Part shown: positions 8,200-15,573 of the stretch, in pieces
Layout of the letters: the number at the start of each line of letters is the position of its first letter
How positions within the stretch are numbered: the stretch's first letter is position 1
Source of the DNA: Nocardioides ferulae
GTDB taxonomy: Bacteria > Actinomycetota > Actinomycetes > Propionibacteriales > Nocardioidaceae
Length of the DNA: 64,000 bases
Direction of reading: 5' to 3'
Assembly (NCBI RefSeq): GCF_003660455.1
Contig: NZ_QZVR01000021.1
Location: 38,533-102,532, forward strand
The notes under the pieces: model-generated
What the model was told of the DNA's origin: nothing
What the model saw: the letters and a program-made list of their open reading frames with translations, nothing else
Databases searched by the model: none
Made by a program: the position numbers and the translations under genes

Positions 8200-9645
8200 T
8201 CAGGCCAGGCTCCACTTCGGCCCGGCGGGAGTGTCCTCGATCTCGACACCGGCGGTCTTGAGCCGGTCGCGGATCGCGTCGGCGGTGGCGAAGTCCTTGC
8301 CGGCCCGGGCCTCGGCGCGCTGCTCGAGCAGCGTGCCGACCAGGGCGTCGACCACGTGGGTGAGCCGCTCGTCGGTGTCGCCGGCGCCGCGGGTGCCCCA
8401 GGCGGGGTCGTCGGGGTGCAGGCCCAGCACGTCGAGCCAGGCCTCGACCTGGCGGCGTACGTCGCGCAGCGCCACCGAGTCGCCCTCGCCGAGCAGCTTG
8501 TTGCCGTGGCGGATCGCGTCGAAGACCACCGCGATCGCTGCCGGGGTGCCGAGGTCGTCGTCCATCGCCTCGTCGAAGCGGCGCTCCAGCTCGGGCAGGA
8601 AGTCGGCCTCGCGCTCGGTGCCGTCGACCGGGCCGTCGGCGGCGACCTCGAGGGCGCGGTGCAGGAAGTTCTCGATGCGGCGGAAGCCGGCCGCGGCCTC
8701 CTCGAGCGCCTCGAAGCTGAACTCGACGTGGCTGCGGTAGTGCGCGGAGACGAGGTAGAACCGCAGCTCGATGCCGCGGAAGCGCTGGAGCACCGCGGGG
8801 ATCGTCAGCGAGTTGCCGAGCGACTTGCTCATCTTCTCGCCGGCAGTGGTGATCCAGGCGTTGTGCATCCAGTACGACGCGAACGGGTGGCCGGCGGCGC
8901 GCGACTGGGCCTGCTCGTTCTCGTGGTGGGGGAAGCGCAGGTCGACCCCGCCGCCGTGGATGTCGAAGGCGGAGCCGAGGTACTTCAGCGCCATCGCGGA
9001 GCACTCGATGTGCCAGCCCGGACGGCCGCGGCCCCACGGGCTGGGCCACGCGGCGGTGGCCGGCTCGGAGTCGGCCTTCCAGCCCTTCCAGAGCGCGAAG
9101 TCGCGCGGGTCGCGCTTGCCCCGGGGGTCGGCGTCCTCGGCCGCCTCCATGTCGTCGACGCCCTGACGGGTCAGCTCGCCGTACGCCGGCCAGGAGCGCA
9201 CGTCGAAGTAGACGTCGCCGCTGCCGTCGTCGGCGGCGTAGGCGTGGCCCTTCTCGATCAGGTCGCCGATCAGCTCGACCATCTCGGGCACGTGGCCGGT
9301 GGCCGCCGGCTCGTAGGTCGGCGGCTCGACGTTGAGCGCGGCGTAGGCGGCGGTGAGCTCGCGCTGCATCGCGTAGGCGAGGTTGAACCAGGCCCGGCCC
9401 TGCGCGGCGGACTTGGCCAGGATCTTGTCGTCGATGTCGGTGACGTTGCGGATGAACGTCACGTCGTAGCCGCGGTGCCGCAGCCAGCGCTGGAGGACGT
9501 CGAAGTTGACCCCGGAGCGGACGTGTCCGACGTGCGGCTCGGACTGGACCGTCAGGCCACACACGTAGACGCGGGCCTTCCCCTCCTCGAGGGGGACGAA
9601 GTCGCGGACTTCGCGGGTCGCGGTGTCGTAGAGCCGGATGGTCAC
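8200..9645 (-). CDS. cysS: Cysteinyl-tRNA synthetase
   Basis: Charges tRNA-Cys with cysteine. It is a class I synthetase with zinc ligand Cys29 in YVCGLTV, the HIGH-box variant PHVGH at residues 37-41, a zinc-site segment GWHIECSAMA, HGGGVDLRFPHHENE and KMSKS in EKMSKSLGN. The 481 residues match the family. It is not the paralogous mycothiol ligase MshC, because the C-terminal DALR-type tRNA-binding region is present. I chose the GTG at 9645 over longer frames because a TAGACT box lies 7 nt upstream, the leaderless pattern seen throughout the window. It heads the cysS-rlmB pair. Confidence 0.95.
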   Translation of the reverse strand: MTIRLYDTATREVRDFVPLEEGKARVYVCGLTVQSEPHVGHVRSGVNFDVLQRWLRHRGYDVTFIRNVTDIDDKILAKSAAQGRAWFNLAYAMQRELTAAYAALNVEPPTYEPAATGHVPEMVELIGDLIEKGHAYAADDGSGDVYFDVRSWPAYGELTRQGVDDMEAAEDADPRGKRDPRDFALWKGWKADSEPATAAWPSPWGRGRPGWHIECSAMALKYLGSAFDIHGGGVDLRFPHHENEQAQSRAAGHPFASYWMHNAWITTAGEKMSKSLGNSLTIPAVLQRFRGIELRFYLVSAHYRSHVEFSFEALEEAAAGFRRIENFLHRALEVAADGPVDGTEREADFLPELERRFDEAMDDDLGTPAAIAVVFDAIRHGNKLLGEGDSVALRDVRRQVEAWLDVLGLHPDDPAWGTRGAGDTDERLTHVVDALVGTLLEQRAEARAGKDFATADAIRDRLKTAGVEIEDTPAGPKWSLA

Positions 9646-9652
9646 ACGGGCG

Positions 9653-9658
9653 AGTCTA
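9653..9658 (-). promoter_or_regulatory. Leaderless-type -10 box of cysS
   Basis: TAGACT on the minus strand, 7 nt before the GTG start of cysS. Spacing and sequence fit leaderless actinobacterial promoters (TAnnnT, then 6-8 nt, then the start codon). No Shine-Dalgarno sequence is present, which agrees. Confidence 0.55.
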
Positions 9659-9692
9659 GTTGTCGGGGCGGTTCGGCCCCGCTTCCGCGTGG

Positions 9693-9738
9693 GTCGTGTG
9701 CCTGGGGACGCGACATGGCGCGTCCCCAGGCACACGAC
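9693..9738. repeat. Perfect 20-bp inverted repeat (hairpin family 1, copy 1)
   Basis: Arms of 20 bp (left starts GTCGTGTGCCTGGGG) pair perfectly across the 6-nt loop ACATGG. It lies between the divergent cysS and C39 peptidase genes, so it is not a simple gene-end terminator. A degenerate relative with the same outer sequence lies at 28188-28232. Confidence 0.9.
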
Positions 9739-9818
9739 CGGGGCGCAGAGGGGCACCGCCAGGTATCGATCCTGTTTCTCCTGTGACGCACGGGACGGTT
9801 GACGCTTATCGTGGCCGG

Positions 9819-11111
9819 GTGCGTCGCTCCCTCGCCCTGCTGTCCGCCGTCCTGCCGATGGTCGCCTCCCTGCTGGCCGTCGGCCCCGGACTCGATGCGG
9901 GAGCGGGCGCGGCGGCCGCTGCCATCTCCGCGCCGGCCGCAGCGGCGCCGGCGCGGAACGTCTCGTACGTCGAGTGGGACACCCCCGCGGAGCTGCGCAC
10001 GGGCGTCCGGCGCGGCGTCGCGGTGAAGCGCGGCGCCCTGGTGCTCGCCGCCGACCCGGCCCGGTCGCGCCGGCACGCCGGTCGCCGGTTCGACGCCGGC
10101 AGCTGGACCTCGCCGTGGACCGCACCCGCGTTCGCGCTCACCGAGCTGATCGCCTCGTGGGACGCCCGCACCCCCGGCGACAGCTGGGTCGAGATCTCGG
10201 TGCGCGGCCAGGACGGCCAGGGCCGCACCTCCAGCTGGGACGTCCTCGGGCGCTGGGCCGCCGGCGACAAGGCGTTCCGGCGCACCAGCGTCAGCGGCCA
10301 GGGCGACGACCTGGCCGACGTCGCGGTCGACACCTGGCGGGCGAACAGCGCCGAAGGGCTCACCCGGTGGCAGCTGCGGGTCGGCCTGATGCGCGGCGCC
10401 GGTGCCGACTCGCCCTCACCGCGGGTGGACACGATCGGCGCGGTCGCCACCCGGCTGCCCGACGTCGACTCCGTGCCCACCTCACGGCCGGGGGTCGCCC
10501 GGGGCGTGGTGCTCGACGTGCCGCGCTACTCGCAGATGGTCCACGACGGCCACTACCCGGCGTACGGCGGCGGCGGTGAGGCGTGGTGCTCGCCCACGTC
10601 GACGTCGATGGTGCTCGGCTACTACGACGCGCTGCCCCCGAAGCGGGCGTGGTCGTTCGTGCCGAAGGGGCACCCGCAGCCCTGGGTCGACGCGGCCGCG
10701 CGCGCGACCTACGACCACGCCTACCGCGGCACCGGCAACTGGCCGTTCAACACCGCGTTCGCGGCGACCCGCACCGGCCGGGCGTTCGTGACCCGGCTGC
10801 GGTCGATGAAGGAGGCCGAGCGGTTCATCGCGGCGGGCATCCCGCTGGTGATCTCGGTGGCGTTCGGCCGCGGCGAGCTGTCGGGGGCGCCGATCTCGTC
10901 GACCAACGGGCACCTGATGGTGGTCGTCGGGTTCACCGACGACGGCGACGTGGTGGTCAACGACCCGGCCGCGGCGACCAACGCCGGCGTGCGGCGCACC
11001 TATGACCGCGGCCAGCTCGAGGACGTCTGGCTGCCCGCCTCCGGCGGCGTGACCTACGTGATCACCGACGCCGACCACCCCCTCCCCGAGGGCGGCCGCG
11101 GCGCGTGGTGA
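9819..11111 (+). CDS. Secreted C39-family cysteine peptidase-like protein
   Basis: Exported protein with a signal peptide (RRSLALLSAVLPMVASLLAV, then Ala-rich) and a papain-like peptidase C39 domain in the C-terminal half. The likely triad is Cys257 in GGEAWCSPTSTSM, His365 in TNGHLMVVVGF and Asp382 in VVNDPAA, spaced as in C39_2-type domains. The N-terminal half (about residues 50-230) has an all-beta, carbohydrate-binding-like look (SWTSPWTAPAFALTELIASW). No transporter is linked, so it is probably a stand-alone secreted hydrolase rather than a bacteriocin-processing peptidase. The GTG start is supported by TATCGT 6 nt upstream (9807-9812) and by the signal peptide. Length 430. Confidence 0.85.
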   Translation: MRRSLALLSAVLPMVASLLAVGPGLDAGAGAAAAAISAPAAAAPARNVSYVEWDTPAELRTGVRRGVAVKRGALVLAADPARSRRHAGRRFDAGSWTSPWTAPAFALTELIASWDARTPGDSWVEISVRGQDGQGRTSSWDVLGRWAAGDKAFRRTSVSGQGDDLADVAVDTWRANSAEGLTRWQLRVGLMRGAGADSPSPRVDTIGAVATRLPDVDSVPTSRPGVARGVVLDVPRYSQMVHDGHYPAYGGGGEAWCSPTSTSMVLGYYDALPPKRAWSFVPKGHPQPWVDAAARATYDHAYRGTGNWPFNTAFAATRTGRAFVTRLRSMKEAERFIAAGIPLVISVAFGRGELSGAPISSTNGHLMVVVGFTDDGDVVVNDPAAATNAGVRRTYDRGQLEDVWLPASGGVTYVITDADHPLPEGGRGAW

Positions 11112-11180
11112 CCCGTTCGTCGCCGACCCGTCACTGATTCCCGCGTTTCTGCGGCGTGTCGGGGAACGATCGACGACTCG
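11112..11180. repeat. Dispersed structured repeat family A, copy 1
   Basis: Contains GATTCCCGCG...CGGGGAAC nested inside an outer stem (CCGACCCGTC with GACGACTCGG). It begins right at the stop of the C39 peptidase gene. The first 69 bp are nearly identical to 14680-14750, including upstream sequence GTGGTGACCCGTTCGTCG. Further copies lie at 36470-36530 and 56686-56745. Confidence 0.85.
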
Positions 11181-11206
11181 GCCGCCCTCGGCGTCCGGCT
11201 GACGCC

Positions 11207-11261
11207 GAGTGACGCGATCGGCACCTTCCGGGGCCCCCGGAGCATGCCGTTCGCGTCACTC
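11207..11261. repeat. Inverted repeat family B, copy 1
   Basis: 17-bp arms GAGTGACGCGATCGGCA and TGCCGTTCGCGTCACTC pair with one mismatch around a 21-nt GC-rich loop. The partner copy at 14612-14666 has perfect arms. Both copies lie next to a family A element, but in opposite order. Confidence 0.85.
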
Positions 11262-11283
11262 GCGGTCTCCACGTCCCAGTCGC

Positions 11284-11434
11284 CCGCCGAGTCGGCGCTA
11301 CTGCAGACACCTGACCGCCGAGTCGGCGCGAATGCAGACCCAGGCCCGCCGAGTCGGCGCCACTGCAGACCCCGCCCACCGGCACTAACGCCGACTCGAC
11401 CCTCTGAGCCACGGCACTTGCGCCGACTCGGCCC
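11284..11434. repeat. Clustered GCCGAGTCGGCGC repeats, three direct and two inverted
   Basis: Three direct copies of a unit like CCGCCGAGTCGGCGCnAnTG (near 11284, 11316 and 11347) are followed by two inverted copies (near 11382 and 11412, read as GGCACTnnCGCCGACTCG). They fill the space up to the stop of the convergent P-type ATPase gene. No reading frame is visible in 11112-11448, so this 337-bp gap is entirely repeat-like. Confidence 0.7.
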
Positions 11435-11448
11435 GCCCGTCGGTCGCC

Positions 11449-13392
11449 TCACGCCCTCGCACCGACCGTCCGCTCCATCTCGTACGCCGCAGCGTCACCG
11501 CCGGCGCCCGTCGACCGGGTGGCGGCGGGCCGGCGCAGCAGCCGCATCGCGTTCGCGATGACGACCAGCACCGACACCTCGTGCACGAGCATGCCGACCG
11601 CCATCGTGACGCCGCCGAAGAGCACCCCGGCCAGGAGCGCGGCGACCGTGGCCAGGGCGATCGCGATGTTCTGACGCATGACCGCGACGGTGCGGCGGGC
11701 CAACCGCACGGATTGCGGCAGCTTGGCGAGGTCGTCGGCCATCAGGGCGATGTCGGCGGTCTCGATGGCCACGCCGGTGCCGGCCACCCCCATCGCGACG
11801 CCGATGTCGGCGGTGGCGAGCGCGGGTGCGTCGTTGACGCCGTCACCGACCATGGCGACCACGTGTCCGCGGGACTGCAGGTCGCGGACCGCGGCGAGCT
11901 TGTCCTCGGGCAGCAGCCCGGCGCGGACCTCGTCGACGCCGACCTGGGCGGCGACCGCCTCGGCGACCTGCCTGGTGTCGCCGGTGAGCATGACCACCCG
12001 GCGTACTCCGACGGCGTGCAGGTCGCGCACCATCTGCTCGGCGTCGGGTCGCACCCGGTCGGCGACGGCGACCACGCCGGCCAGGACTCCGTCGACGGCG
12101 ACCGCCATCGGCGTCCGGCCGGCGGCGGCCAGCGAGTCCAGAGTGGTCTCGACGTCGGCAACGGCCACGTCCTGGGCCCGCAGCAGCGCGAGGTTGCCGA
12201 CGACGACCCGGTGACCGTCGACGGTGGCGACGATGCCGCGGCCTGGCACGGGTTCGGTGGAGTCGGGAAGGCCGGTGACGTCGAGGCCGGCCGCGCGGGC
12301 CGCCTCGATGATCGGCCGGGCGAGCGGGTGCTCGGAGCCGGCCTCGGCGCGGGCGGCCCAGCCGAGCACGTCGTCCCGGTCGCGGGCAGGGTCGAGCACG
12401 ACGACATCGGTGAGGTGGGGGCGGCCCTCGGTGAGCGTGCCGGTCTTGTCGAGCGCGACCGCGTCGATCCGGGCGGAGGTCTCGAGGAACTCCCCGCCCT
12501 TGATCAGGATGCCGTCGCGGGCGCCGCGGCCGATGCCGGCGACCACCGCGACCGGGATCGAGATGACCAGAGCGCCCGGGCAGCCGATGACCAGCAGCGT
12601 GAGCGCCAGCACGACGTCGCCGGTGGCGAGGCCGAGGACCAACGCCGAGGCGATGATGCCGGGGGTGTACCAGGCGGAGAACCGGTCCATGAACGCCGCG
12701 GTGCGGGCCTTGGCGTCCTGCGCCTCCTCCACCCGGTGGATGATCCGGGCCAGTGTGGTGTCGGCACCCACGCCGGTGGCACGCACCTGCAGGAAGCCGC
12801 CGTGCGAGACGGTCCCGGCGAAGACCCGGTCGCCCTCGGCCTTCTCGACCGGCATCGACTCTCCGGTGATCGCCGCCTCGTCGAGGGCGCCGTTGCCGGA
12901 CAGCACGACCCCGTCGACCGGCACCTGGGCGCCGTTCTTGACCAGGACCGTCTCACCGGCCGCCACCGCCGCGGCGTGGACCTCGACCTGCTCGCCGTCG
13001 CGGAGCACGACCGCGACGTCGGGCGCCACGGCCACGAGCTCGGCGAGTGCCGAGCGGGTGCGGGTCAGCGTGGCGCTCTCGAGCGCGTGGCCGACCGCGA
13101 ACAGGAAGGTCACCGCGGCGGCCTCCCAGTGCTCACCGATGATGACCGCGCCGATCGCCGCCACCGACACCAGCAGGTCGATGCCGACCACCCGGGCGGT
13201 GAGTGCGCGGGCGGCCTGCCTGACGATGCCCGCCCCCGCGACCACCGCGGCCGCGACCATGAGCAGGTCGCTCGCGAGGCCGGCGCCCGGCACCCGCGCT
13301 GACGCGAGCGACGCCGCGATCAGCAGCCCGCTGACCAGCGGCACGCTCCACCGCCACTGTCGCCACTGCCACCGGGTCCGTACCTCGTCCAT
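11449..13392 (-). CDS. Heavy-metal translocating P1B-type ATPase without N-terminal HMA domain
   Basis: Membrane pump that exports a transition metal with ATP. Visible elements are eight or so membrane helices, the actuator motif AITGESMPV, the phosphorylation loop DKTGTLTEG (Asp near residue 315), the P1B-specific HP motif in SEHPLARPI and the hinge GDGVNDAPA. The transmembrane metal motif reads CPG (LVIGCPGALVISIP) instead of the usual CPC or SPC, so the ion cannot be guessed from it. The protein lacks the CxxC domain that most Cu/Zn/Cd pumps carry; a separate HMA protein is encoded 1 kb away. Start ATG with GAGAGGAG upstream. An Fnr-like box lies 77-90 bp before the start. Confidence 0.9.
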   Translation of the reverse strand: MDEVRTRWQWRQWRWSVPLVSGLLIAASLASARVPGAGLASDLLMVAAAVVAGAGIVRQAARALTARVVGIDLLVSVAAIGAVIIGEHWEAAAVTFLFAVGHALESATLTRTRSALAELVAVAPDVAVVLRDGEQVEVHAAAVAAGETVLVKNGAQVPVDGVVLSGNGALDEAAITGESMPVEKAEGDRVFAGTVSHGGFLQVRATGVGADTTLARIIHRVEEAQDAKARTAAFMDRFSAWYTPGIIASALVLGLATGDVVLALTLLVIGCPGALVISIPVAVVAGIGRGARDGILIKGGEFLETSARIDAVALDKTGTLTEGRPHLTDVVVLDPARDRDDVLGWAARAEAGSEHPLARPIIEAARAAGLDVTGLPDSTEPVPGRGIVATVDGHRVVVGNLALLRAQDVAVADVETTLDSLAAAGRTPMAVAVDGVLAGVVAVADRVRPDAEQMVRDLHAVGVRRVVMLTGDTRQVAEAVAAQVGVDEVRAGLLPEDKLAAVRDLQSRGHVVAMVGDGVNDAPALATADIGVAMGVAGTGVAIETADIALMADDLAKLPQSVRLARRTVAVMRQNIAIALATVAALLAGVLFGGVTMAVGMLVHEVSVLVVIANAMRLLRRPAATRSTGAGGDAAAYEMERTVGARA

Positions 13393-13468
13393 GTCCGTCC
13401 GCTCCTCTCGTCCCAGCCCCTCTGCGGGGTCTCGCTCGGGACGCTAGGCGCGTCGGCGACGCCGTTCC

Positions 13469-13482
13469 TTGACGCAGGTCAA
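13469..13482. promoter_or_regulatory. Fnr/Crp-like operator upstream of the P-type ATPase
   Basis: TTGACGCAGGTCAA is a perfect 5-bp-arm palindrome with a 4-nt spacer (TTGAC-N4-GTCAA), matching the Fnr/Crp half-site layout. It sits between the ATPase start and the stop of the adjacent Crp/Fnr gene. A sister site lies at 14231-14244. Confidence 0.6.
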
Positions 13483-13504
13483 CCGCGCGGCCAGCGGGCT
13501 GAGG

Positions 13505-14188
13505 TCAGCCAGGGACGGCCGCTCGCTCCAGGGCCACCGGGTCGAGGATGGCCAGGTCGCGCCCTCCCTCGAGACCGATCACGCCGTCGCGGGCCAGGGC
13601 GGCCAACCGGCGGCTCAGGGTCTCCGGCGTGGTGCCGAGGTGAGAGGCGACCTCCTTCTTGGCCATCGGCAACCGCACCGTCAGCACGCCGTCCCGCACG
13701 GAGGACGGCAGGTCGAGCAGGTACGCCGCCACGCGCGCTGTCACGTCGCTGGAGGTCACCGCGGCGAGCAGCCGCTCGGCGCTGGCGAGCCGGTCGGAGA
13801 GGGTGCGCAGCATCTGGCGGCCGATCTCGGGGTAGCTCCTGAGCAGGTCGGCCAGGTCGGCGTGGTCGAACACGCACATCCGGCTGTCCTCGAGCGCCAC
13901 CGCGAAGTGGTCGGGGCGCTCACCGGTGAGGAAGGCCCGCTCCCCCACCACGTCGCCGTCGGTGGCGGTGCGGACGACCTGCTCCTGCCCGCTGGGGGTG
14001 AGATGGCTGATCTTGAGCCTTCCCGCGTGCATCACCAGCAGCCGCGACTGCGGCTCGCCGGCGGCGTAGACCACCTCGCCCTTCGCGACCACGACGGGTC
14101 GGGCGAACCCCGCGATCTCGACCTGCTGCTCGTGAGGCAGGCCGCGGAAGATCGGGACCCTGGTCACGCACAAGTCCTGGTCGGCCAC
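13505..14188 (-). CDS. Crp/Fnr-family transcriptional regulator
   Basis: DNA-binding regulator with an N-terminal cyclic-nucleotide-binding-like beta roll (about residues 10-125, with GEVVYAAGEPQSRLLVMHAG), a long dimer helix and a C-terminal winged helix whose recognition segment is KKEVASHLGTTPETLSRRLAAL. The helix contains an E..SR pattern like Fnr, which fits TTGA-type boxes. It lacks the four-cysteine set of oxygen-sensing Fnr (only two Cys seen), so the signal is not an Fnr-type Fe-S cluster. GTG at 14188 is my choice; a second GTG seven codons in is possible. Flanked by the ATPase downstream and the divergent HMA gene upstream, it is the probable local regulator. Confidence 0.88.
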   Translation of the reverse strand: MADQDLCVTRVPIFRGLPHEQQVEIAGFARPVVVAKGEVVYAAGEPQSRLLVMHAGRLKISHLTPSGQEQVVRTATDGDVVGERAFLTGERPDHFAVALEDSRMCVFDHADLADLLRSYPEIGRQMLRTLSDRLASAERLLAAVTSSDVTARVAAYLLDLPSSVRDGVLTVRLPMAKKEVASHLGTTPETLSRRLAALARDGVIGLEGGRDLAILDPVALERAAVPG

Positions 14189-14230
14189 GCCCTCAGCCTC
14201 GCACCCCGCCCCCAAGCCGGCGAGCTCGGC

Positions 14231-14244
14231 TTGATCCACGTCAA
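14231..14244. promoter_or_regulatory. Fnr/Crp-like operator between regulator and HMA gene
   Basis: TTGATCCACGTCAA (TTGAT-N4-GTCAA) differs from the ATPase-proximal box by one base in the arms. It lies in the 137-bp divergent gap between the Crp/Fnr gene and the HMA-domain gene and could act on both. Confidence 0.6.
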
Positions 14245-14325
14245 GGAACCCCGGCTCGCCGGTTCCTACGGTGAGGACACGACCACGGATCGCCGGCCAC
14301 CGGGCCGGCAGAGGGAGAGCAAGCC

Positions 14326-14571
14326 ATGACCACCGGGACCACGTCCACCACGACGACCACCACGACGCTGCGAGCCGAGGGGTTCTCCTGCCCGTCGTGC
14401 GTGGCGAAGATCGAGAAGCAGGTCGGGCGGCTCGCCGGCGTGGAGTCGGTGCGGGTGCACTTCGCCTCGTCGCGCATCGAGGTCGTCCACGACCCGGCCG
14501 TCGTGGGCGTGGACGCGCTCGTCGCGGCGGTCGCCAAGGCGGGGTACGCCGCCCGCCCCGCGGCGTACTGA
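14326..14571 (+). CDS. Small heavy-metal-associated (HMA) domain protein, CopZ-like
   Basis: 81-residue cytosolic metal-binding protein. A Thr-rich leader (TTGTTSTTTTTTT) precedes one ferredoxin-like HMA domain with metal motif GFSCPSCVAKIEKQV (CPSC) and the family end pattern AGYAARP. Such proteins carry Cu(I) or similar soft metals to pumps. Since the neighbouring ATPase has no HMA domain of its own, this protein plausibly supplies it in trans. ATG with GGGAGAG ribosome site; Fnr-like box about 80 bp upstream. Confidence 0.9.
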   Translation: MTTGTTSTTTTTTTLRAEGFSCPSCVAKIEKQVGRLAGVESVRVHFASSRIEVVHDPAVVGVDALVAAVAKAGYAARPAAY

Positions 14572-14611
14572 CGCACGAACGTCCATCGCGTCCGCCGACA
14601 GCTCGCGCGCC

Positions 14612-14666
14612 GAGTGACGTGAACGGCACCCCTTGCGGCCCCCTGATCATGCCGTTCACGTCACTC
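14612..14666. repeat. Inverted repeat family B, copy 2 (perfect arms)
   Basis: GAGTGACGTGAACGGCA pairs perfectly with TGCCGTTCACGTCACTC (17 bp, 21-nt loop). Compared with the copy at 11207, both arms have changed together at one position (GCG/CGC there, GTG/CAC here), a compensatory change. It follows the HMA gene and may end its transcript. Confidence 0.85.
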
Positions 14667-14675
14667 GCGGCCGCG

Positions 14676-14752
14676 TGGTGACCCGTTCGTCGCCGACCCG
14701 TCAATGATTCCCGCGTTTCTGCGGCGTGTCGGGGAACGATCGACGGCTCGAC
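14676..14752. repeat. Dispersed structured repeat family A, copy 2
   Basis: About 70 bp nearly identical to 11107-11180. Core GATTCCCGCG...CGGGGAACG with outer stem CCGACCCGTC / GACGGCTCG. It directly follows the family B hairpin and lies in the convergent gap between the HMA gene and the SDR gene. Confidence 0.85.
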
Positions 14753-14784
14753 CACCCTCAGCGAATCCGCTGACGCGCCTGCGA

Positions 14785-15573
14785 CTACACCCCGTAGCCG
14801 CCGTCGACGTCGAGCTTCTGGCCCGAGACGAACCCGGCACGGTCCGAGGCGAGGAAGCAGACCGCCTCGGCGACGTCGTGGGCGGTGCCGAACCGGCGCA
14901 GGGGGATGTTGCGGCGGGTGACGGCGAGCGCCTCCTCCGACAGCTCACCGGAGTCGATCAACCGGGCGGCCATGCCATCGGTGAGCATGCCGGGGCCGAC
15001 CGCGTTGACGCGCACGCCGAAGCGGCCCTCCTCGGCCGCCAGCGCCCGCACCAGCGCCTCGACCGCGGCCTTCGGCGCCGACGACAGCCCGTCGCGGGTG
15101 GGGAACCGGGCGGTCGCGGCCGTGGTCACCGCGACCACCGAGCCCTGACTCTCCCGCAGGTGCGGCAGCGCGGGTCGCACCACCGCGAAGAACCCGGCGG
15201 TGTCCTGCGCGAGCTGCGCGGCCATCGCGGCGGGCTCGACGGTGGACAGGTGCACCATCGGCACGTGCGGGCCGGCGGCGTGCACGAGCGTGTGCAGGCC
15301 GCCGAGGTCGGCGGCCACCGCCTCGACGACCCGGGCGGCGTCGTCCGCCGAGGCCAGGTCGAGCTGGTACGCCGCCGCGCGGACGCCCCACTCCCGGGCC
15401 GCGGCCGCGGCTGCCTCGCCGGCGTCGGGGTGGGAGCGGTAGGTGACGGCGACGTCGCAGCCGCGGCTGGCGAGCATCCGGGTGACGGCCAGGCCGATCC
15501 CGCCGCTGCCGCCGACTACCAGCGCGGCACCGGTGCGGCCGCGGAAGTCGTCTGCGAGCTCGGCGCCCCTCAC
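14785..15573 (-). CDS. Short-chain dehydrogenase/reductase-like protein lacking the usual catalytic Tyr
   Basis: Rossmann-fold SDR with nucleotide-binding motif VVGGSGGIGLA, a DLAS segment for the adenine side, HAAGPHV (variant of NNAG) and C-terminal DVDGGYGV. The catalytic Y-x3-K is not present: the Lys region reads DGLSSAPKAAVEAL, with Ser at Lys-4. The preceding Ser region is VTTAATARF. The protein may use another residue or be catalytically altered. The GTG start overlaps the stop of the molybdopterin gene (GTGA), so translation is probably coupled. No specific substrate can be given. Length 262. Confidence 0.8.
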   Translation of the reverse strand: MRGAELADDFRGRTGAALVVGGSGGIGLAVTRMLASRGCDVAVTYRSHPDAGEAAAAAAREWGVRAAAYQLDLASADDAARVVEAVAADLGGLHTLVHAAGPHVPMVHLSTVEPAAMAAQLAQDTAGFFAVVRPALPHLRESQGSVVAVTTAATARFPTRDGLSSAPKAAVEALVRALAAEEGRFGVRVNAVGPGMLTDGMAARLIDSGELSEEALAVTRRNIPLRRFGTAHDVAEAVCFLASDRAGFVSGQKLDVDGGYGV

